From contig JAKOMP010000053.1 in the NCBI GenBank assembly GCA_022241785.1, forward strand, positions 1 to 43,207: 43,207 bases of DNA, written 5' to 3'. The notes below the pieces were generated by a model. That model had not been told where the DNA came from. It worked only from the letters and a program-made list of their open reading frames with translations, and made no database searches. Origin of the DNA: Cyanocohniella sp. LLY. Its GTDB lineage: Bacteria; Cyanobacteriota; Cyanobacteriia; Cyanobacteriales; Nostocaceae. Positions 17,736 to 26,400 of this stretch are shown here, piece after piece (position 1 is the stretch's first letter; every line of letters starts with the position of its first letter). The position numbers and the translations under genes were made by a program.

Positions 17736-18320
17736 ATGCAAGACACAGAAACGAGCTTAAAACTTCGCTTGTGGACAGTTGAAGAATACCACCGGATGGC
17801 TGAGGCGGGGATTTTTGGTGCAGACGAGCGAGTGGAACTGCTAGAGGGAAATATCATTTGGATGATTGCCAAAGGAACAGCCCATCGTTCAGCAGTGGGA
17901 AGGACAGATTACTTACTCAAAAATCGTTTAGGAAATCGGGCGTGGGTATCCATTCAAGATCCAGTCCAATTAAATGAAAGGTCTGAACCTGAACCGGACA
18001 TTGCTGTTGTGACAGTAGATCCTTTAGACTACGCAGACCACCACCCAACACCATCTGAAGTTTATCTGATTATTGAGGTAGCAGATAGCAGTTTGAAACT
18101 CGACTGCGAGACTAAAGCAAAAGCTTACTCCCAAGCAGGAATTAAAGATTATTGGGTGCTAGATGTAACTAGTCGTCAATTGTATATTTTTCGGGAACCT
18201 TCTCAGGAAAGCTATCAAAGTAAAGTAGTTTTGGGTGAAGATGCGACTATTTCACCTTTAGCGTTTCCCGATTTGCAGATAATGGTTTTAGAAATGCTAC
18301 CACCAGTAAGTCGGGGTTAA
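17736..18320 (+). CDS. Uma2-family (DUF820) endonuclease-like protein
   Basis: A 194-residue member of the Uma2/DUF820 family, a PD-(D/E)XK-type nuclease fold greatly expanded in cyanobacteria, whose cellular role is unknown. Visible landmarks are WTVEEYHRMAEAGIF near the N-terminus, the ERVELLEGNIIWM strand with its conserved Glu, PEPDIAVV carrying the catalytic-type Asp, and YLIIEVADSSLKLDCETKAKAYSQAGIKDYWVLD, where the E-x-A and following Lys complete the fold. All expected active-site residues seem present. It is monocistronic, with a perfect terminator after it. Members are often mobile between strains. Confidence 0.88.
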   Translation: MQDTETSLKLRLWTVEEYHRMAEAGIFGADERVELLEGNIIWMIAKGTAHRSAVGRTDYLLKNRLGNRAWVSIQDPVQLNERSEPEPDIAVVTVDPLDYADHHPTPSEVYLIIEVADSSLKLDCETKAKAYSQAGIKDYWVLDVTSRQLYIFREPSQESYQSKVVLGEDATISPLAFPDLQIMVLEMLPPVSRG

Positions 18321-18326
18321 ACGTAT

Positions 18327-18370
18327 AGCGATCGCCTGGCTGGAAACTAGTACAAGGCGATCGCTTTTTT
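18327..18370 (+). terminator. Intrinsic terminator after Uma2 gene
   Basis: AGCGATCGCCT (18327-18337) pairs perfectly with AGGCGATCGCT (18355-18365), followed by Ts. Both stem arms contain a HIP1 octamer, so an abundant genome repeat has been used as a terminator stem. Confidence 0.8.
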
Positions 18371-18406
18371 CCTAAAACAATCCTTTCTCAGTTATGGGAA
18401 AATGTA

Positions 18407-19723
18407 TTATTTTCTTCTTGCCCAAGGACCCCAGATTGCCAAAGTAATACCAGGGCTGTAGATGTTGACGAACATAGTTAGACCATTAGGTGAGAAACAA
18501 GCTCCAGCAAACTCAGCACCATTAAAGGGGTTACGGGCGAAAGTATAGATTTTTCCTTCGGGAGTTACACCTCTTAAGAAATTGGTACCAGACGCATCTT
18601 CACAGATAATGATATCGCCAAAAGGTGCCACAACTATATTATCGGGAGCCTTAAGTTTATCCGCAGAGTCAGATTCAACAAATAGTTCAATTTTCTCTTC
18701 ACCGGGAATGTAGCGCCAAATCTGACCACGGCTGATCAATCCACCATCTGTAGCTGCGAAATAAATTTCACCGTTGCCATACCAAATACCTTCTCCACGG
18801 GAAAACAGTGCTGCACCCAAGTTGCGACCTTGGACTCGAACATTATCTGATGTTGGGTTGGGGTTAGGAATGGTTACCCAATCTACAGAGTATTTCTGCC
18901 CCACAGCGAACTGACCACTATTTGCACCGCGATTATTAGTATTGATCGCAAAAGGTTTACCGAGAATTACCATAGCTTGGAGTGTACCACCTTCGGCTAA
19001 CTTGCCCGGCACATTGGGGATAAAACGGTAGAAGAGGCCATCTCCTCTATCTTCAGTCTCATAAACATATCCCGTTTCGGGGTCTACAGCTACAGCTTCG
19101 TGGTTAAACCGCCCCATATCAACTAGAGGCACTGCTGCAACAGCAGAGTCAGCACTGGCGGGAATTTCAAAGTTATAACCGTGTAACTTTGTAATTTGTC
19201 CACCCGGTGTGCTGGTATTTTCTTCAGAGGTAATCCATGAACCCCAAGGAGTTGGACCACCTGCACAGTTACGAATGGTTCCACCAAAAGAAGCAAACTG
19301 TTTGATTAGTTTACGATTGGGGCCTACAACTATGTTTGTCGTGCCACCTTTACAAAGAGGATCATAGGACAAATCACTTGGTACTTGTACTCGTGAACCA
19401 GTAACGCCAGTACCGTTAATTTCGTGGTTGCAAATCAGGATGGTTGTGTTGTTGGGTCCTGGAAAGGCTGCCATACCATCATGATTGCTAGGTACTGGAT
19501 TGCCATCGGCCATGAGATCACCAGTGCGGGATATAACTCGATACTGAAATCCTGCTGGTAACTCTAACAAGTTATTTGGATCTGGTTGGAGGGGACCATA
19601 TCCTACAGTCGTTGTTTGACCAAAAGCTTTGTTGGCAATCAGAGCTTGTAGAGGAGAGATAGCTAAAGTACCAGCAGCGGTAGTACCTGCTAATGCAAAA
19701 AACTTACGTCTTGAAAATGTCAT
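18407..19723 (-). CDS. phoX: PhoX-like alkaline phosphatase (DUF839), Tat-exported
   Basis: Secreted phosphatase of the PhoX/DUF839 family, which in characterised members uses calcium and iron to release phosphate from esters. The N-terminus has the twin-arginine signal SRRKFFALAG (residues 4-13), then a hydrophobic stretch and a probable cleavage site near AFGQ. Family phrases include GYGPLQPDPNN, LELPAGFQYRVIS, ICNHEINGTG, EDRGDGLFYRFIP, LKAPDNIVV and IICEDASG. At 438 residues it is the short cyanobacterial form; other PhoX proteins are near 600. The enzyme is exported folded, consistent with cofactor loading in the cytoplasm. Transcribed alone from a long AT-rich upstream region; a weak Pho-box-like motif lies 39 bp before the ATG. 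Confidence 0.8.
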   Translation of the reverse strand: MTFSRRKFFALAGTTAAGTLAISPLQALIANKAFGQTTTVGYGPLQPDPNNLLELPAGFQYRVISRTGDLMADGNPVPSNHDGMAAFPGPNNTTILICNHEINGTGVTGSRVQVPSDLSYDPLCKGGTTNIVVGPNRKLIKQFASFGGTIRNCAGGPTPWGSWITSEENTSTPGGQITKLHGYNFEIPASADSAVAAVPLVDMGRFNHEAVAVDPETGYVYETEDRGDGLFYRFIPNVPGKLAEGGTLQAMVILGKPFAINTNNRGANSGQFAVGQKYSVDWVTIPNPNPTSDNVRVQGRNLGAALFSRGEGIWYGNGEIYFAATDGGLISRGQIWRYIPGEEKIELFVESDSADKLKAPDNIVVAPFGDIIICEDASGTNFLRGVTPEGKIYTFARNPFNGAEFAGACFSPNGLTMFVNIYSPGITLAIWGPWARRK

Positions 19724-20434
19724 GCGAATGTTTCAGTCACAGATAAACACTGAAATAAAGACTAGGTAACTTAGATTAAATTTAGGTAATGTTTTATTTA
19801 ATTTTTAGTTAGTATTAAAAGCTAAATTTTAAAAAACTTTCCCCATCAAAAAAGCAATGCTATGGTAATTATCCGGTGCAAAACATTTTAAGTATTAACT
19901 TTCATAAAAATTTTAATAATAAATAAAAAACAGTTTTAATTAGTTTAAATACGCTGTAAATTGCTGATACTATTCCAGCCTAACTTGCCATGATTTTAAA
20001 ATATATTGTTTGATTATGTTTGCGTAATTTCAGCGCTGATATAATCGCAGATTGCCTTTGCCACAAGAGTTGGATGGTATTTAAGGCTCATAATAATTTC
20101 GGCAAGTATTGAAAATCACGACTTTATTTGAACTCATCCACTATTGGCATAATGATAGTGAAAACAATTTAATTAAGAAAAGTTAACTGATTATTTATTT
20201 CAGGCAACCAAGGCAGAAATTATAATTTCTTGAAAAAAGTAAATATGATGTAGCAAAAAATGGATGCCATTTTATGGTATTTTATTTCTGCAAAAATTTT
20301 TGAAATTAAATATCAAAAAGCACCCACTGTAATTATCACTCCTAGAGGCTGATTAACACATATTTAAAAATCAAAAACCTGAAAATAAAATTATGTGATA
20401 ATAGTTGAAATAGTTGCTGGTAATACATCTGACA
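19724..20434. other. AT-rich phoX upstream region
   Basis: No coding potential seen in about 710 bp. It carries a possible Pho box at 19762-19791 (see findings) and otherwise only A/T runs. Confidence 0.4.
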
Positions 20435-20466
20435 GCGAGAAGCATGGGAAATTTTGGGCTTCTCGC
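20435..20466 (-). terminator. Hairpin downstream of methyltransferase gene
   Basis: GCGAGAAGC (20435-20443) pairs perfectly with GCTTCTCGC (20458-20466) around a 14-base loop, 25 bp past the methyltransferase stop on the minus strand. No U-tract. Confidence 0.5.
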
Positions 20467-20491
20467 ATACCTCATACACTCAAGTTTATCA

Positions 20492-21112
20492 TCAGTCTAA
20501 AGATGGATTAATAAAAATTGTTAGCAATACAGGCCCTAGTAAATAGTGGTGGCTTAAACACGATAATCCAGCGCCAGCGCCGAAAAGTTCACGTTGCTGA
20601 GGACTGTAGAGCCTAATACCACGCGGAGAGATGGGTAATACTTGGGGTGTTGTCTGTTTTTTAGTGGTAATGTCAACTAAGTAAAAGCGTCCACCAGGAG
20701 CAAGCACCCGCGCCACTTCACCTAACACTTGTTGCGGTTCTAAATAGTGCAAAAAGCTAATAGTACTAAAGACAGCATCAAACTGGCCTGCACTAAACGG
20801 TAGAGACTCAGCTTTGCCCTCAATATAAATCAAACGTGGATGGTGGCGATTACTCAATCTTGCCATCTGCAACATATTAGAAGATAAATCCAATCCAGTC
20901 CCCTGCAAATCGGGAAATTCAGTTGCTAAACGCTCAAGCAGGCGGCCAGTACCACAGCCCATATCAAGTACATGGGCGCGCTCTGGTAAATCGACGTATT
21001 CTAGCAACCGCTTGTGGATAGCTCGATAAATCACTGAAGGAAACAGCCAATCGTAGCTGGGTGCCCAATAGTCAAAAAGTAGCTTTTTGCCACTGATAAA
21101 GTTATGAGACAT
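20492..21112 (-). CDS. Class I SAM-dependent methyltransferase
   Basis: A 206-residue Rossmann-fold methyltransferase of the UbiE/Methyltransf_11 type. SAM motif I is VLDMGCGTGR (48-57), followed by GTGLDLSSNML (motif II), SLPFSAGQFDAVFSTISFLHYL (motif III/IV region) and VLAPGGRFYLVDI (post motif). The acceptor cannot be inferred. The 240-residue quinone methyltransferases are longer, so a ubiquinone or menaquinone role is not implied. ATG 21112 fits the family start (HNFISGKKLLFDYWAPSYDWLF). It stands alone on the minus strand. Confidence 0.85.
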   Translation of the reverse strand: MSHNFISGKKLLFDYWAPSYDWLFPSVIYRAIHKRLLEYVDLPERAHVLDMGCGTGRLLERLATEFPDLQGTGLDLSSNMLQMARLSNRHHPRLIYIEGKAESLPFSAGQFDAVFSTISFLHYLEPQQVLGEVARVLAPGGRFYLVDITTKKQTTPQVLPISPRGIRLYSPQQRELFGAGAGLSCLSHHYLLGPVLLTIFINPSLD

Positions 21113-21234
21113 GAATATACCTACCTGTGATCTAGGAGATGTAGCAGCCGCTGGGTAGCTTAAGCCATAACCTGATCATAAAACCCGGATATCTGAAACC
21201 TTCAAGCCTGTTTCCTGACCTAACTTTTCACGGT

Positions 21235-21430
21235 ATCTAGAAAACCTCCCTCTAAATCTCTCTCCTGCGAGGAGGAGCCACTGCGTTGGGCGGGTTCCCA
21301 AGGCACTCCGTTGGGCGGGTTGCCCGACTTGAAGGAAGTGCCGCCGCGTTGTAGCAAGTGGCGTTAGAGACTTTGACTTCTCCCCATTCCCTCGTAGGGA
21401 AGGGGGGTGGGGGGTTAGGTTTTGCGTTAC
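21235..21430. repeat. Nostoc-type GC-rich intergenic repeat
   Basis: The block contains two copies of CGTTGGGCGGGTT (21284-21296 and 21309-21321, 25 bp apart) and C/T- and G-rich borders (CCTCCCTCTAAATCTCTCTC and its G-rich counterpart near 21400). It looks like one of the dispersed repeats of filamentous cyanobacteria. A reading frame crosses it on the minus strand but is low-complexity and not credible. Confidence 0.5.
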
Positions 21431-21449
21431 CTTTTCCACATGACGTGAA

Positions 21450-21468
21450 AAGTCAGGAAACCTGACTT
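21450..21468. promoter_or_regulatory. Perfect short inverted repeat
   Basis: AAGTCAGG, three bases, then CCTGACTT. An 8-bp dyad about 175 bp before the nitrogenase-domain gene; it could be an operator or the tail of the neighbouring repeat. Confidence 0.3.
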
Positions 21469-21643
21469 ACCATTAACGTCTGGAATGTCAAGGCTGACAT
21501 TTGTAGTTAAATGTGTTCCTGAATATGGATGTGGAGAATCAAGGAACAAAACAGCACTGCATAAAATCACATTACCAAGTGTATGTATTTGTAAAGGTTC
21601 CAGTTAACAAACTTAATCAATTTGACAAAGAAGGTGAAAAATC

Positions 21644-21931
21644 ATGACAAGCTTAACTCGTATCTGGTTACATAATGACCTCCTGCACCCAGTTCGTGAG
21701 TATTTGGACAACATAGAAATTCATAACGCCAAACTAGCGCATTTATTATGTAGAGCGATACCTGCCCAATGTCCCTTTGAACGAGACGTGACAATGTTTG
21801 GTCATCAGTTATTTCACATTCCAGCCATGTGTAAATTAAATCCTCTCTACGAGCAATTGGTAAGTCTGCGTTTTCGCGCGCTTTGTTATCTCGCTGATGA
21901 ATGCGGTGAAGATGTTACAGTCTATTGCTAA
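21644..21931 (+). CDS. Mo-dependent nitrogenase C-terminal domain protein
   Basis: A 95-residue free-standing protein matching the domain known as Mo-dependent nitrogenase C-terminus (Mo-nitro_C), found in many cyanobacteria as a small separate protein. Typical phrases are LHPVREYLDNIEIHN, AHLLCRAIPAQCPFERDV, FHIPAMCKLNPLYEQLV and LRFRALCYLADECGEDV. The four to five cysteines are conserved in position as far as I remember. Despite the name, a direct role in nitrogenase has not been shown for these proteins. AAGGTG upstream of the ATG is a good ribosome binding site. No nif genes are nearby. Confidence 0.85.
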   Translation: MTSLTRIWLHNDLLHPVREYLDNIEIHNAKLAHLLCRAIPAQCPFERDVTMFGHQLFHIPAMCKLNPLYEQLVSLRFRALCYLADECGEDVTVYC

Positions 21932-22120
21932 AGTTAGGTGGTGATTTAATCAGCAGCCATCGGTAATTACAGACTTACGGTTGTTACTTACGCCAATCTA
22001 TACTAAGCTAAGTCAACCTAATTAGATGTCTGACTATTTATTAGCCTCAGTACCTCTCTAAGAGTGTGATCAGTCTGTGTTGTTGCTTAACTTACCCTGC
22101 TGAAATCCTTAACATCATCT

Positions 22121-22795
22121 ATGACGCACATCTTGCTGGTTGAAGATGAAGTCAAACTGGCGCGATTGATAGAATTGGAACTGAGTTATGAAGGCTATCA
22201 AGTCAGTGTCGCCTACGATGGACTAACTGCACTCACCGCAGCCAGAGAGTTACATCTAGATTTAGTCATTTTAGATTGGATGCTGCCTGGTTTGTCAGGC
22301 TTGGAGATTTGCCGCCGCCTACGAAGTACTGGCGATAAAGTACCTGTAATTTTATTAACGGCTAAAGATGAAGTAAGCGATCGCGTCGCTGGTTTAGACG
22401 CTGGTGCTGATGATTACGTAGTTAAACCCTTCAGTATTGAAGAATTATTAGCCAGAGTCCGCGCCCACCTGCGAAGAACTAAAGAAGTCGACGCCGCAGA
22501 TATTTTAGTATTTGAAGACTTGAGTTTACATCGGCGCACAAGAGAAGTCTTTCGGGCCCAGAGATTAATTGAGTTAACGGCTAAAGAATTTGACTTACTA
22601 GAATATTTACTCACCCATCCGCGACAAGTCATTACACGCGATCGCATATTAGAGGAAGTCTGGGGTTATGACTTCATGGGTGATTCCAATATTATCGAAG
22701 TCTACGTCCGCTACTTGCGCCTGAAACTCGAAACCAATAACGAAAAGCGCCTCATTCAAACTGTGCGTGGTGTCGGCTATGTCTTACGTGAGTGA
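22121..22795 (+). CDS. OmpR/PhoB-family response regulator
   Basis: A 224-residue DNA-binding response regulator. The receiver domain (1-118) has the acidic pair around Asp9, phospho-acceptor Asp52 (VILDWMLPG), Thr80 (LLTAKDE) and Lys102 (VVKPFS). The C-terminal winged helix (about 128-222) has [27 protein letters not shown] and [11 protein letters not shown], ending GVGYVLRE. No histidine kinase is adjacent, so its partner is unknown. It lies upstream of the arsenosugar genes on the same strand, separated by 192 bp with a hairpin, so control of that operon is possible but unproven. ATG 22121 is well placed. Confidence 0.92.
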   Translation: MTHILLVEDEVKLARLIELELSYEGYQVSVAYDGLTALTAARELHLDLVILDWMLPGLSGLEICRRLRSTGDKVPVILLTAKDEVSDRVAGLDAGADDYVVKPFSIEELLARVRAHLRRTKEVDAADILVFEDLSLHRRTREVFRAQRLIELTAKEFDLLEYLLTHPRQVITRDRILEEVWGYDFMGDSNIIEVYVRYLRLKLETNNEKRLIQTVRGVGYVLRE

Positions 22796-22861
22796 ATTAT
22801 CTCCAAATCCGCTACACTTTGGTCAGGGATTCTTAATTTCCAGGTTAAGCTGATTGATGCA

Positions 22862-22896
22862 CCCCCAAACAAGCTGAGTATGTAAGCATTTGGGGG
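22862..22896 (+). terminator. Hairpin after response-regulator gene
   Basis: CCCCCAAA (22862-22869) pairs with TTTGGGGG (22889-22896). It lacks a U-tract but likely separates the regulator from arsM. Confidence 0.5.
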
Positions 22897-22987
22897 CTAT
22901 GCTGATCTCAGGAAAAACTCATTTAAATGACGGTTAGTTATATTAGGATGCACAAAGTAGAATTTACATGACAAAATCAAGATTAGA

Positions 22988-23956
22988 ATGACCTATTTAG
23001 AAACAGCCGCACAATTTTATAGTGAAGTTGCAGAAACTCCACAACTGGGGCTTTGTTGTGTTCAAAGTACTCCCCTGCAACTACCAGGACTAAAAATTCC
23101 TCAGCCAATGCAGGAAATGAACTATGGTTGTGGTACTACTGTTCACCACACTGAACTCTCAAACCATCCTACCGTACTGTATGTAGGTGTTGGCGGTGGC
23201 TTAGAAGCACTGCAATTCGCTTATTTTTCTCGTCGTCCAAGTGCTGTTATTGCCATTGAACCAGTTGCGGCTATGCGAGAAGCCGCTACACGCAACCTCA
23301 AACTGGCCGCTACCGACAACCCGTGGTTTGACACCAGCTTTGTGGAAATTCGTGAAGGGGATGCCTTTAACCTCCCAGTGGCTGACGCTACCGTCGATAT
23401 CGTGGCGCAGAATTGCCTTTTTAATATCTTTGAACCAGAAGATTTAACCCGTGCTTTAAAAGAAGCATATCGGGTGTTAAAACCAGGTGGACGCTTGCAG
23501 ATGAGTGATCCCATTGCCACTGCGCCAATTCCCGCGCATTTACAACAAGATGAACGGCTACGCGCCATGTGTTTATCAGGGGCACTCACCTATGAAGAGT
23601 ATACTCAACGCATTATTAATGCTGGTTTTGGTCAAATTGAAATTCGCGCTCGTCGCCCTTATCGTCTACTAGATACTCAGACTTATAACTTGCCCGAAAA
23701 TCTACTTTTAGAAAGTCTCGATTCCCTGGCTTTTAAAGTCAATATTCCTGAAGATGGTGCTTGTATATTTACCGGCAAGACGGCAATTTATGCTGGTACA
23801 GAATCATTTTTTGATGACTCGGCAGGACATCTGCTACAGCTTGGTATTCCTGCGGCAGTATGTGATAAAACTGCGGCTAAACTTGCCGCTTTACAACCAG
23901 CAGAAATCATGGTTACTCCATCAACCTGGCACTATAGCGGTGGTGGTTGCTGTTAA
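22988..23956 (+). CDS. arsM: Arsenosugar biosynthesis arsenite methyltransferase ArsM
   Basis: SAM-dependent methylation of arsenite, both detoxification and the entry to arsenosugars. The 322-residue cyanobacterial type has GLCCVQS near the N-terminus (Cys23, Cys24), MNYGCGTT (Cys48), the SAM loop VLYVGVGGGLEA (63-74), and DIVAQNCLFNIF (Cys143), RVLKPGGRLQMSDPI and MCLSGA (Cys195). These cysteines are candidates for arsenic binding. The C-terminus GGGCC is typical. It is followed after 17 bp by a PiT-type permease and then arsS, on the same strand, which supports the arsenosugar assignment over a general methyltransferase. Confidence 0.9.
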   Translation: MTYLETAAQFYSEVAETPQLGLCCVQSTPLQLPGLKIPQPMQEMNYGCGTTVHHTELSNHPTVLYVGVGGGLEALQFAYFSRRPSAVIAIEPVAAMREAATRNLKLAATDNPWFDTSFVEIREGDAFNLPVADATVDIVAQNCLFNIFEPEDLTRALKEAYRVLKPGGRLQMSDPIATAPIPAHLQQDERLRAMCLSGALTYEEYTQRIINAGFGQIEIRARRPYRLLDTQTYNLPENLLLESLDSLAFKVNIPEDGACIFTGKTAIYAGTESFFDDSAGHLLQLGIPAAVCDKTAAKLAALQPAEIMVTPSTWHYSGGGCC

Positions 23957-23973
23957 CTTTTAACGCCCCAAAA

Positions 23974-24930
23974 ATGTTAATAATTAGTTTATTTCTAGCT
24001 ACGCTGTTTTTAGCTTATGCAAATGGAGCCAACGACAATTTCAAAGGTGTAGCTACGCTGTTTGGTAGCCGGACAACCAGTTATCAAACAGCAATTTTGT
24101 GGGCCAGTGTGACAACTTTTGCTGGTGCAGTAACTTCGGTTTTTTGGTTTCAAGAATTAGTTGGAAAATTTTCTGGACAAGGCATATTTGACGATAAGAT
24201 AGCTAACGTACCAGAGATCCATTTAGCAGTGGCAATAACTACTGGTTTGACTGTGTTGATTGCCGCCATGCTGGGATTTCCCATTTCCACAACTCACACT
24301 ATAACAGGCGCGCTATTAGGTACTGGATTAGTCGCTATTGGACTCAAAGTTAATTTTTTAGTTTTAGGAACTTTATTTATTTTACCCTTATTTCTCGGTC
24401 CTATTATTGCTATTTTATTAGGAGCAGGAATTTATAAATTATTACAATATATCAATTCCCAAGTGCCTTGGCAAGCTAATGAACAACTAGTTGATACATG
24501 CCATTTTATCAGTGCTGGTTTTATTAGTTTTACTAGAGGATTAAATATTACTCCCAAAATTGTTTCACTCGTTCTAGTTATTGATTATTTCTCTGCTCAA
24601 GGGGGAATGCTGACAATAGCAATGGCCATGGGACTTGGTGGGTTACTAAATTCGCAAAAAATTGCCCAAACCATGAGTGAAAAAATTAGTTCCATGAATA
24701 ATACTCAAGGTTTGTCTGCCAATATTGTGACTGGAATGCTGAGTATTGCCGCTATTTATTTTGAGCTTCCTGTATCTCTAACCCAAGTTTCCGTTAGTTC
24801 TATATTTGGTGTGGGATTGATTACCAAAAAATCTAATATGCGTATTTTTTATCAAATTTTGATTTCCTGGATTTTGACTTTACCTGTTGCCACAATTATT
24901 GGTGGGATAACCTATCGATTATTACAATAA
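23974..24930 (+). CDS. PiT-family inorganic phosphate (anion) permease
   Basis: A polytopic membrane protein of 318 residues in the PiT/PHO4 family of phosphate/cation symporters. It has the duplicated signature: first YANGANDNFKGVATLFGSR (about residues 16-34), then FPISTTHTITGALLGTGL near 107-124. The second half has LSANIVTGMLSIAAIYFELP and PVSLTQVSVSSIFGVGL. Such proteins also carry arsenate because it mimics phosphate. ATG 23974 is chosen; a TTG in frame at 23947 would overlap arsM. It lies between arsM (17 bp upstream) and arsS (50 bp downstream), so it is co-transcribed and probably linked to arsenic handling. Confidence 0.9.
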   Translation: MLIISLFLATLFLAYANGANDNFKGVATLFGSRTTSYQTAILWASVTTFAGAVTSVFWFQELVGKFSGQGIFDDKIANVPEIHLAVAITTGLTVLIAAMLGFPISTTHTITGALLGTGLVAIGLKVNFLVLGTLFILPLFLGPIIAILLGAGIYKLLQYINSQVPWQANEQLVDTCHFISAGFISFTRGLNITPKIVSLVLVIDYFSAQGGMLTIAMAMGLGGLLNSQKIAQTMSEKISSMNNTQGLSANIVTGMLSIAAIYFELPVSLTQVSVSSIFGVGLITKKSNMRIFYQILISWILTLPVATIIGGITYRLLQ

Positions 24931-24980
24931 ATTCACCTCCTGAACTTGAAGTTCCCCAATCTCTATAAAATTAGTTCCCT

Positions 24981-25967
24981 ATGCAGACTATATCAACCAC
25001 TCCTTTTGAAGATAAACTGAGTTCTCCTTTGACAAAAAAGCAGATTTCAGTTTTACAAATTAATTTGGGTAAGCGTTGTAATCTTGCCTGTACACATTGT
25101 CATGTCGAAGCTAGTCCCAAACGTACCGAAGAAATTTCTCCCCAAATTTGTGAAGATTTAATTTCTTTAATTCATAAATTTCCCCAAATTCAAATTGTCG
25201 ATTTAACTGGTGGCGCGCCAGAAATGAATTATGGATTTAAGCCATTAGTCGAAGCAGCAAGAGTCACTGGTAAACAGATAATTGTTCGCTCTAATTTAAC
25301 CATTTATTTTGAAAAAGGATTTGATGATTTACCAGAATATTTTTCCCAACATCAATTAAAGGTTGTGGCTTCTCTTCCTTGCTACCTAGCAGATAATGTC
25401 GATAAAATGCGCGGTAATGGTGTTTTTGATAGATCAATGCAAGCCTTACAATGGCTTAATCACTTAGGGTACGGGAAGCAAAAAAATTTAATTTTGGACT
25501 TGGTTTATAATCCACCCTTACCTACAAATGACAAATTTGCCTTGGCACCAGAACAAACTAAATTGGAGCAAGATTACAAAATATTTTTGCAAGAACATTT
25601 TGACATTGTATTTAACAACTTATTCACCATCACCAACCTACCAGTTGGCAGAACAAAAATGTACTTAGAACGTCAAAAGTTGCATACTAGCTATTTGCAG
25701 TTTTTAGAGTTGTATTTCAATGGCAGTACAGTTGAACATTTAATGTGTCGAGATCAACTGTCAATCGACTACCTGGGCAATGTGTATGATTGCGATTTTA
25801 ACCAGATGATGCATCTACCTGCTAAAACTCATAATGGTGAGTCGCTTACAGTTGCTAAATTGCTAGAGTTTGATAATTTAGACTTAATTAATGAGATCCA
25901 AACAGCTAGCTATTGCTATGGTTGTACTGCCGGATGTGGTTCTAGTTGTGGTGGCGCTTTACTATAA
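24981..25967 (+). CDS. arsS: Arsenosugar biosynthesis radical SAM protein ArsS
   Basis: Radical-SAM enzyme thought to add the 5'-deoxyadenosyl group to dimethylarsenite on the way to arsenosugars. The iron-sulfur motif is CNLACTHC (Cys33, Cys37, Cys40), followed by TGGAPEMN and the DUF3641-type C-terminal half. That half has DYLGNVYDCDFNQMM and a Cys-rich end (Cys312, 315, 319, 323 in CYGCTAGCGSSCGGALL), plausible ligands for further clusters or arsenic. The 328-residue length fits the family. Third gene of the arsM-PiT-arsS unit, followed by a strong terminator, part of the first Yfr1-like module. Confidence 0.92.
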   Translation: MQTISTTPFEDKLSSPLTKKQISVLQINLGKRCNLACTHCHVEASPKRTEEISPQICEDLISLIHKFPQIQIVDLTGGAPEMNYGFKPLVEAARVTGKQIIVRSNLTIYFEKGFDDLPEYFSQHQLKVVASLPCYLADNVDKMRGNGVFDRSMQALQWLNHLGYGKQKNLILDLVYNPPLPTNDKFALAPEQTKLEQDYKIFLQEHFDIVFNNLFTITNLPVGRTKMYLERQKLHTSYLQFLELYFNGSTVEHLMCRDQLSIDYLGNVYDCDFNQMMHLPAKTHNGESLTVAKLLEFDNLDLINEIQTASYCYGCTAGCGSSCGGALL

Positions 25968-26040
25968 TGTCATCAAACCCAAACTGTGTAACAAATTCTA
26001 TTACGTGTGCATCGCTAATAATTAAATGAGTTTATGATGA

Positions 26041-26112
26041 GGTGAGTTAAGTCTCCTCACACCACAGTAAAAAACCGTAGAATTTGATAATTTTCTACGG
26101 TTTTTATTTTTT
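26041..26112 (+). ncRNA. Yfr1-like small RNA, copy 1 (candidate)
   Basis: The segment holds TCTCCTCACAC (26052-26062), matching 10 of 11 bases of the ACUCCUCACAC core that defines the cyanobacterial regulatory RNA Yfr1. Eight bases after it a 12-bp stem AAAACCGTAGAA/TTCTACGGTTTT (26071-26082 with 26093-26104) is followed by a T-rich run: an intrinsic terminator. TTTATGATG (26031-26039) just upstream could be the -10 region, giving an RNA of roughly 65-70 nt. The module is repeated about 360 bp downstream. A clear 5' hairpin as in described Yfr1 is not obvious. Without RNA data it could instead be only the arsS terminator. Confidence 0.45.
26071..26112 (+). terminator. Intrinsic terminator downstream of arsS (3' end of copy 1 RNA)
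   Basis: 12-bp perfect stem with a 10-base loop followed by a T-rich tract. It would end both arsS mRNA and the short RNA. Confidence 0.8.
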
Positions 26113-26400
26113 ATTGAGGATAAAATCAAACATTAACTAAATAAATGTTAAATCAAAATGCTTTCAGAATTTTCGCCTGTTGCCATTATCAAAGTGCCTT
26201 TGGGGTATAGCTTTTGCTAACTACGGAGTATTCGTTACTTGCAAAAACAAAAGTAGCATAGCCACACTAGTGACTGGAAACAAGTATCCAGGGAGGGGGC
26301 AATGTTTATTTGCTTAAGTAATGCTAGCATCATCGAGTCAAAAAATTTCGTTACCAAAATTGTTACGAGCAGCCTGCCACTTTGGCATTACTTTATGATG

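Noticed and set aside
21176-21439. Minus-strand reading frame of 87 codons
   Set aside because: It crosses a dispersed GC-rich repeat with tandem CGTTGGGCGGGTT units; the peptide is low-complexity and Arg/Pro-rich, with no family resemblance.
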